NCBI RefSeq assembly: GCF_000222605.1
Contig: NZ_AFWF01000007.1
Coordinates: forward strand, 37,278 to 101,277
DNA length: 64,000 bases
From: Vibrio ichthyoenteri ATCC 700023
GTDB taxonomy: Bacteria; Pseudomonadota; Gammaproteobacteria; Enterobacterales; Vibrionaceae
Direction of reading: 5' to 3'
The position numbers were made by a program, and so were the translations under genes. The notes under the pieces are model-generated. The model made no database searches, was not told the DNA's origin, and saw only the letters and a list, made by a program, of their open reading frames with translations. The number at the start of each line of letters is the position of its first letter. Position 1 is the first letter of the stretch. This document shows positions 59,349 through 64,000 of the stretch, piece by piece.

Positions 59349-59903
59349 TTAGTAATGGGCTAACAAACGATCAATCTTGGCTATCACTTCATGATCAACG
59401 CCTGCTAGGTTGCCATACTTAGGGTCGCTGCGATCATCTTCACGTGGGTAGTGCCAACCAATAGTATGTTCAATAAACTGCTCGGCGAATCCATCAGAGA
59501 TCTCTAGACAGCCAGCGAGTACGGTATCGACATAAGTTTGTACAATCGGGCTGATGACACAGGGCGGTATTGCTTGTTCTGTTATATAGACCCAGACATT
59601 ATCGTCGGCGTTTAAAGCGAGTGCGCTTTCTAATGCGTGATGGGCTAACTTTATCCGCTGATAGCCTCGCTCACGTCGATCAAATTCAGCTAATTGGTCG
59701 CTTTCCAGCTGCAGTAACACGCCATTGACGATGCCACTACCTTTAGTGACAACCAAAGGGGCGAGAATATAGCTATCGTCGACTTTTCCCCAATAGCGGC
59801 ATAAACCATGGGCAATGGCGGGGGTCGCAGCAGATGTTTGGCCTGTCCGCTGTCGTGATGCTGAATTCATTAAACTGCCATAGCCAAAAATATAGTGGGT
59901 CAT
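59349..59903 (-). CDS. Gamma-glutamylcyclotransferase-like protein
   Basis: Protein of 184 residues with the GGCT/AIG2 fold: FGYGSLMN at the N-terminus (substrate-binding loop YGSL), and the catalytic-type glutamate in FDRRERGYQRI. Related proteins cleave gamma-glutamyl dipeptides or glutathione to 5-oxoproline. The C-terminal segment TIGWHYPREDDRSDPKYGN has no match I know. The gene is divergent from nnrS. Confidence 0.75.
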   Translation of the reverse strand: MTHYIFGYGSLMNSASRQRTGQTSAATPAIAHGLCRYWGKVDDSYILAPLVVTKGSGIVNGVLLQLESDQLAEFDRRERGYQRIKLAHHALESALALNADDNVWVYITEQAIPPCVISPIVQTYVDTVLAGCLEISDGFAEQFIEHTIGWHYPREDDRSDPKYGNLAGVDHEVIAKIDRLLAHY

Positions 59904-60015
59904 ATTACGTCCGTTTGATTAATGCCTGATTCTAATCATAGCGACAATAAGTCGCGGGCCAAAGTGCAATCAGTTTGCCGTTATCTCTCGTTGTTATAAG
60001 TCAAAAAAGAAAATT

Positions 60016-60057
60016 AAAGTCAAAAAGACCTTTTTATGAAGGTGTCTTTTTGACTTT
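60016..60057. repeat. Long hairpin in the divergent ggct-like/nnrS gap
   Basis: Perfect 14-bp arms AAAGTCAAAAAGAC (60016-60029) and GTCTTTTTGACTTT (60044-60057) enclose a partly self-complementary 14-base loop. T-run follows on the + strand. No + strand gene ends nearby, so it is not a normal terminator. Confidence 0.8.
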
Positions 60058-60115
60058 TTAATGGAAGAGTTTGTGTGTAAATTATTAATAATAAACACTT
60101 TTTGTTTTGGTATGA

Positions 60116-60126
60116 AAGATGCAATA
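60116..60126 (+). promoter_or_regulatory. Possible NsrR half-site upstream of nnrS
   Basis: AAGATGCAATA matches the NsrR half-site AAGATGYATTT at 9 of 11 positions, 42 bp before the start codon. NsrR is the NO-responsive repressor that controls nnrS in several bacteria. The second half of the dyad is not clear, so confidence is low. Confidence 0.3.
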
Positions 60127-60167
60127 GACGAAGTAATTAAAGCGAGTGACTATGCTGGAGTTCCATT

Positions 60168-61352
60168 TTGCTCAATATTACTGATAAGCAGGTAGAAGAA
60201 AAAATACCTGCGGTGTTACGTCTTGGTTTTCGTCCTTTTTTTCTATTGGGAAGTGTTTATGCACTGATCGCCATCCCTCTTTGGGTATGGATGTTTCGTA
60301 CCGGCCAACCTGCAGCTTTGCAAGTCCCCGCGTTGTGGTGGCACGTGCACGAGATGCTGTTTGGTTTTGCCATGGCGATCGTGGTTGGTTTTGTTTTGAC
60401 GGCAGTGCAAAACTGGACCGGCGTCAATGGAAGCAAAAGTTATCGGCTTTTAGCCATTGTGGCGCTGTGGTTGACACCTCGCTTGCTACTCTGGACCCCT
60501 ACGCCACTTTGGCTAATCTCGATAATTGATGCACTATTTCTCGCGTTTACCGCATATGAAGTGGCGTGGCGAGTCTTCCAGGCAAAAGGCTGGCGCAATC
60601 TGTTTTTTGTGCCGTTATTTATTTTGGCTATCGTGGCCAACTTCGCCAGTTACGCTTGTGTGAAAGGCATGCCGCCATTTTCGGCCTCAGCCGTGTGGCA
60701 AGCGATGTTGTGGTGGTTTACCTTACTGTTAGCCGTGATGGGAGGGCGGGTTATTCCTTTCTTTACCGCGCGCCGCTTTAACTTTGAAAAGCCGCAACCG
60801 CTGATGTGGTTGGAATGGATGGGTAATCTTCCTCTTGTGGCCCTGTTTGTGTTGAGCTTCTTTCCATTAACCTTTGCTCAACTGAGTCAGCCACTTATGT
60901 TGATTGCAGGTATTGCTCAATTGATCAAAGTGTTACGTTGGAAGCCGTGGCGAACGCTGAAAGAACCATTGGTGTGGTCACTGCATTTGGCGTATCTGTG
61001 TATACCGTTAAGCTTGTTGGCGAGAGTGTTATGGCAGAATGCTTTTGCTCAGCATAATATGATTCACCTGTTTGCTATTGGTGGGTTGGCCGGGCTTGTC
61101 TTAGCCATGGTCGTACGTGTCACTATGGGGCATACAGGACGAGCGATTTATCAAGGGCCAAAAATGGCGTGGGCATTTGCTTTGCTTATTGTTGCTGCGT
61201 TGCTACGTAGCTTTGGGGTTGCACTATTGCCTGCGCAGATGCTAATGATGATCGATATCAGCGCGACGCTATGGGTGGGCTCTTTTGGCCTGTTTGTGCT
61301 GAAGTTTGGCTACATGCTGGTCACGCCACGCGTTGATGGCCATCCGGGCTGA
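60168..61352 (+). CDS. nnrS: NnrS family haem/copper membrane protein
   Basis: Inner-membrane protein of 394 residues with about 12 helices and histidines in membrane contexts (ALWWHVHEMLFGFAMA, NMIHLFAIGGLAGLVLAMVVRVTMGHTGR), the NnrS signature. NnrS proteins help cells resist nitric oxide, and in V. cholerae NnrS is part of the NsrR regulon. It starts with TTG at 60168, with GGAG 7 bp upstream; an ATG at 60152 is out of frame. The C-terminus is followed by a terminator. Confidence 0.9.
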   Translation: MLNITDKQVEEKIPAVLRLGFRPFFLLGSVYALIAIPLWVWMFRTGQPAALQVPALWWHVHEMLFGFAMAIVVGFVLTAVQNWTGVNGSKSYRLLAIVALWLTPRLLLWTPTPLWLISIIDALFLAFTAYEVAWRVFQAKGWRNLFFVPLFILAIVANFASYACVKGMPPFSASAVWQAMLWWFTLLLAVMGGRVIPFFTARRFNFEKPQPLMWLEWMGNLPLVALFVLSFFPLTFAQLSQPLMLIAGIAQLIKVLRWKPWRTLKEPLVWSLHLAYLCIPLSLLARVLWQNAFAQHNMIHLFAIGGLAGLVLAMVVRVTMGHTGRAIYQGPKMAWAFALLIVAALLRSFGVALLPAQMLMMIDISATLWVGSFGLFVLKFGYMLVTPRVDGHPG

Positions 61353-61386
61353 TTCGTCACTCAAACTACCGTATGATAGAAAAGTA

Positions 61387-61417
61387 AAAGGCTTAGCGAG
61401 TGCTAAGCCTTTTTTGA
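61387..61417. terminator. Bidirectional terminator between nnrS and mltC
   Basis: Stem AAAGGCTTAGC / GCTAAGCCTTT with a GAGT loop and T6, between two convergent genes. Confidence 0.9.
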
Positions 61418-62539
61418 TCAAATGACGTTCTCGTTGAAGTCTTTCTGGAAATAGAGCACTTTTTGCAAGTAGCGACGCGCTTCTGCTTTTGGGTGCTTGG
61501 TGGTCAGCGTGTCGTAGACTTGTTTTGGTGATGAGTTATTCAACTTCACCATCGCACGCTTACGGTCGCTGCTATCAAAGGCTGATAGCACGCCACCAGT
61601 GCCACCGTTATAAGCGGAAATCATACTAAAGTGCATTGAGGTTGGGTGCTTCACTTCACGCAAGTAGCGGTTCTTCAAAATGTAGAAATAGGCGGCGCCA
61701 GTATCAATGTTGTTAGCGGGATCAAAGAGATATTCCTTGGTTGGAATGCCCGGCTTTTTCTTTACTAAATTAAATACGTCAGCACCAGCAGTTTTCGGAA
61801 TTACCTGCATTAAGCCATACGCGCCAGCATGGCTCACTGCGTAAGGGTTGAAACTACTTTCGGTTTTGATGATTGAATAGATCAAATCTTCAGGAATGTC
61901 ATAGCGATTAGAGGCTTCTCGAATAAGCCCTGCGTACTGGTACTCACGCTGCTCTAAATGATCTTTTACCATGTTGATTTCAACATAGTAGGCCTTGCCA
62001 CGTTTGATGGGTTTGCTTTGCAGTTTATTGGCCATCAGATAGTCAGAGTAGCGGTTAGCACGCCACTCCCACTCGATAGGTTTACCCTCGTGATCAACCA
62101 CCTGTCCAAGTAAGAAAGGTTTGCCGCGTAGAATGGCTTCTTTATCACTAAATAGTTCGGCATGTGCCGGATCGGCAGGCATCAATAGCGTTTGGGTGAT
62201 CGCTTTTTGCAGTTTTTGCTGTGGCTGGTTTTGTGCAATGGTGGAGACGTAAATCTTACCTTGGTCGAAATCGATATGAGCACGAGTATTGTAGCCATCA
62301 AGGTATTTTACGTAACGATGCTTTCCAGCCTCAACAAACTCATCTTCTCCCCAGCGGTCTTTGGCAAGTTTTGCCACATAAGCCAGTAATTGATTGATAT
62401 TTTGCTGTTGATTGGCACCAGGTTGATAAATCGGGGGATAGACTGATGGCGGCGCTTCACAGGCACAATTTTGTGGCTCGTCGGGCGTAAAAGAACAGCC
62501 AGTCAACAAGGCGAGCGATAGGTAAATAATTTTTTTCAT
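61418..62539 (-). CDS. mltC: Membrane-bound lytic murein transglycosylase C
   Basis: Outer-membrane lipoprotein of 373 residues (lipobox ALLTGC, Cys15) that cleaves peptidoglycan to 1,6-anhydro-muropeptides. An N-terminal MltC domain of about 180 residues precedes the SLT goose-lysozyme-like domain with catalytic Glu227 in KTESSFNPYAVSHAGAYGLM. The end of the domain is YNGGTGG. Length is close to E. coli MltC (359). It is transcribed alone here. Confidence 0.96.
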   Translation of the reverse strand: MKKIIYLSLALLTGCSFTPDEPQNCACEAPPSVYPPIYQPGANQQQNINQLLAYVAKLAKDRWGEDEFVEAGKHRYVKYLDGYNTRAHIDFDQGKIYVSTIAQNQPQQKLQKAITQTLLMPADPAHAELFSDKEAILRGKPFLLGQVVDHEGKPIEWEWRANRYSDYLMANKLQSKPIKRGKAYYVEINMVKDHLEQREYQYAGLIREASNRYDIPEDLIYSIIKTESSFNPYAVSHAGAYGLMQVIPKTAGADVFNLVKKKPGIPTKEYLFDPANNIDTGAAYFYILKNRYLREVKHPTSMHFSMISAYNGGTGGVLSAFDSSDRKRAMVKLNNSSPKQVYDTLTTKHPKAEARRYLQKVLYFQKDFNENVI

Positions 62540-62633
62540 TAGAATAGTTAAGCTTCGGGCAACTGCAGGGCGAGTTGATAATAAGGAGCGGAGCTTAATA
62601 GCTACAATTGAATATTTCTATGGTAATAATAAA

Positions 62634-62662
62634 AATCCCCGCAAATAATTGCAGGGATTGAA
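62634..62662 (-). terminator. Terminator after dapD
   Basis: Stem AATCCCTGCAA / TTGCGGGGATT (one wobble) followed by TTTTATTATT on the minus strand, about 25 bp after the dapD stop. Confidence 0.82.
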
Positions 62663-62686
62663 ATTTTTACTGATAGAGCAACAAGA

Positions 62687-63718
62687 TTAGTTGTTTTTGT
62701 GCAGCTCTGCGTTTAGCTCAACAGCACTCTTGTTAGCCAAACATTCGATTTGGCCTGTCACCGAGTTGCGACGGAACAGAAGATCAGATACGCCAGCAAG
62801 ATCACGTGCTTTGGCCATTTCCACTTCTTTACCCGCAGAATCTAGCATGCGTACTTTTGAGCCAGCGGTTACGTACAGACCCGATTCAATCGTACAACGG
62901 TCACCCATTGGGAAACCAAGGCCGGCGTTCGCGCCAAGTAGTGAGTTTTCACCGATAGAAACCACCACTTTACCGCCACCAGATAGGGTGCCCATGATTG
63001 ATGCGCCACCACCGATGTCAGAGCCGTTACCAACCACAACACCCGCAGAAATACGACCTTCAACCATGCTCACGCCAGTTGTACCAGCATTGAAGTTGAT
63101 GAAGCCTTCGTGCATAACAGTGGTGCCTTCGCCCACGTGTGCGCCAAGACGTACACGAGAAGTATCCGCAATTCGAACCCCCGTTGGTACCACGTAATCC
63201 ACCATTTTAGGGAATTTATCGACACAATCGACGCTTAGTGCGCGACCTGCTAGGCGAGCTTCGATTTGACGTTCAGCAAGCTCTGGGAGATCGATTGGAC
63301 CTTCGTTAGTCCATGCGATGTTGTGCAGTAGGCCAAAGATGCCATCCAGTACGGTACCGTGTGGTTTTACTAGACGGTTAGAGATCAGTTGTAGCTTCAA
63401 GAAACCTTCCGCAACAGATTGTGGCTGTTCGTCAGTGGCTAACACAACCAGTACCAGTGGCTGTGCAGATTCAGCTGCTTTGGCTGCGAAAGATGCATTC
63501 GCCGCATCGCCATTCGTTTCAAATGCAACAGCAAGTTCAGCACTTTGTGCAGCAGAGATTTCGATAGCTTGGTTACCTTGCTCGTAGCCTGCAATGGCTG
63601 TTAGTGCATTAACCAGCGCATCACTTGGGTTAAGTAAAGGATGTGGAAAAAACGCTTCGATGATTTTACCGTCACGGTTTTTTGTCGCGCTACCAAAAGC
63701 AACTGAAAAGAAAGCCAT
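62687..63718 (-). CDS. dapD: 2,3,4,5-tetrahydropyridine-2,6-dicarboxylate N-succinyltransferase DapD
   Basis: Enzyme of 343 residues of the succinylase branch of lysine/diaminopimelate synthesis. It is the longer DapD form (E. coli 274). The hexapeptide-repeat left-handed helix is visible from about residue 190 (IADTSRVRLGAHVGEGTTVMHEGFINFNAGTTG, GRISAGVVVGNGSDIGGGAS). It follows dapB in the pathway after a DapA-derived intermediate; dapB is at 7.6 kb. GGAGAT precedes the ATG. Confidence 0.96.
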   Translation of the reverse strand: MAFFSVAFGSATKNRDGKIIEAFFPHPLLNPSDALVNALTAIAGYEQGNQAIEISAAQSAELAVAFETNGDAANASFAAKAAESAQPLVLVVLATDEQPQSVAEGFLKLQLISNRLVKPHGTVLDGIFGLLHNIAWTNEGPIDLPELAERQIEARLAGRALSVDCVDKFPKMVDYVVPTGVRIADTSRVRLGAHVGEGTTVMHEGFINFNAGTTGVSMVEGRISAGVVVGNGSDIGGGASIMGTLSGGGKVVVSIGENSLLGANAGLGFPMGDRCTIESGLYVTAGSKVRMLDSAGKEVEMAKARDLAGVSDLLFRRNSVTGQIECLANKSAVELNAELHKNN

Positions 63719-63887
63719 AGTTGATCTCCATGTGTTGAGTCTTTTTATCTCGCCGATTCAATGGCAAGAGATTGAAATAATTTATAAGCCATCATAAAGA
63801 GACAATCGAGCAGTGGAAAGAGGGGAGGAAGATAAAGTCCATCAAAGGATACGCTTTGTCTTTTTAGCGACACTTTCGTCTTATTGG

Positions 63888-64000
63888 AAAGAAAAGGAAT
63901 CGAGAATTGAGAGGCGAGAAAGAGAAAAGCAAAAGCAGTAGCGAGAAGTAGAAAAGCGAAAAAGAGCCGAGACTCGAAAAGCAGAAGAAGAAGAAGAAGA
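63888..64000. repeat. Purine-rich degenerate repeat tract at window end
   Basis: About 113 bp almost wholly A and G on the + strand. It contains several GCGAGAA/AAAGCGAA-like words and ends in (AAG)n that runs off the window. It lies upstream of dapD. The words resemble the complement of the TCTCGCT heptamer at 31136-31205. Confidence 0.75.

Noticed and set aside
59904-60015. Separate promoter or small gene upstream of the long hairpin
   Set aside because: No -35/-10 pair or ribosome site that I can support; left as a question in the finding on 60001-60167.
62691-63197. 168-codon + strand frame
   Set aside because: Fully antisense to dapD, codon-shadow composition rich in Ser, Pro, Arg; no homology.

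Overview
The window looks like chromosomal DNA of a Vibrio (Vibrionaceae, Gammaproteobacteria). The evidence is protein similarity to V. cholerae families (GbpA, the NupC-type CNT transporter, a PlzC-like PilZ protein), Vibrio-type gene order (ftsA-ftsZ-lpxC, dciA, secA, mutT, dapB, carAB; nupC-deoCABD-ytjB/serB-plzC/radA-fusA), and small families I associate with Vibrio (DUF3545, DUF5363). I see no tRNA, rRNA, CRISPR array, transposase or phage gene.

Region 1 (1-13.4 kb) is core: the end of ftsA, ftsZ, lpxC, the helicase loader dciA (opposite strand), secA, mutT, dapB, then carAB behind a long leader with a strong promoter and a likely ArgR operator. Region 2 (13.5-26.1 kb) is mixed housekeeping: a TauE/SafE-family permease overlapping a convergent LysR gene, the chitin/GlcNAc-binding adhesin gbpA with a clear c-di-GMP-I riboswitch in its leader, grcA with FNR-like boxes, nfo, ung, a hemerythrin protein, a Na+/alanine symporter, yaaA, yjjV and nupC. 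Region 3 (26.6-33 kb) is the deoCABD nucleoside-catabolic operon. Together with nupC upstream it forms an uptake-plus-degradation module; nupC carries two CRP-like sites 52 bp apart, the spacing used by CRP-CytR promoters. ytjB and serB follow. Region 4 (33-42 kb) has a two-PilZ-motif protein (plzC-like), radA, a stand-alone elongation factor G, a GcvA-type LysR regulator and an acyl-CoA ligase.

Region 5 (42.2-54.6 kb) is the main accessory block: a complete Flp/Tad pilus locus, flp-tadV-rcpCAB-tadZABCDEFG plus a terminal OmpA-like gene. Genes are tightly packed or overlapping, and a divergent AraC-family regulator with a receiver-like N-terminus sits upstream. Region 6 (54.6-64 kb) has chrA with a divergent LysR gene, an unrecognised six-helix membrane protein, a MATE exporter, a gamma-glutamylcyclotransferase-like protein, an NnrS protein, mltC and dapD. 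It ends in a purine-rich repeat.

Two genes link the window to c-di-GMP and surface life: gbpA (riboswitch) and the PilZ protein. The Tad pilus and the GbpA adhesin are both surface-attachment functions. The best candidates for a second look are the gbpA riboswitch and its expression platform, the Tad locus with its regulator, the orphan membrane protein at 56.9-57.6 kb, and several structured or repetitive intergenic elements (secA-mutT, deoC-deoA, the ten-copy heptamer next to ytjB, the long hairpin before nnrS).
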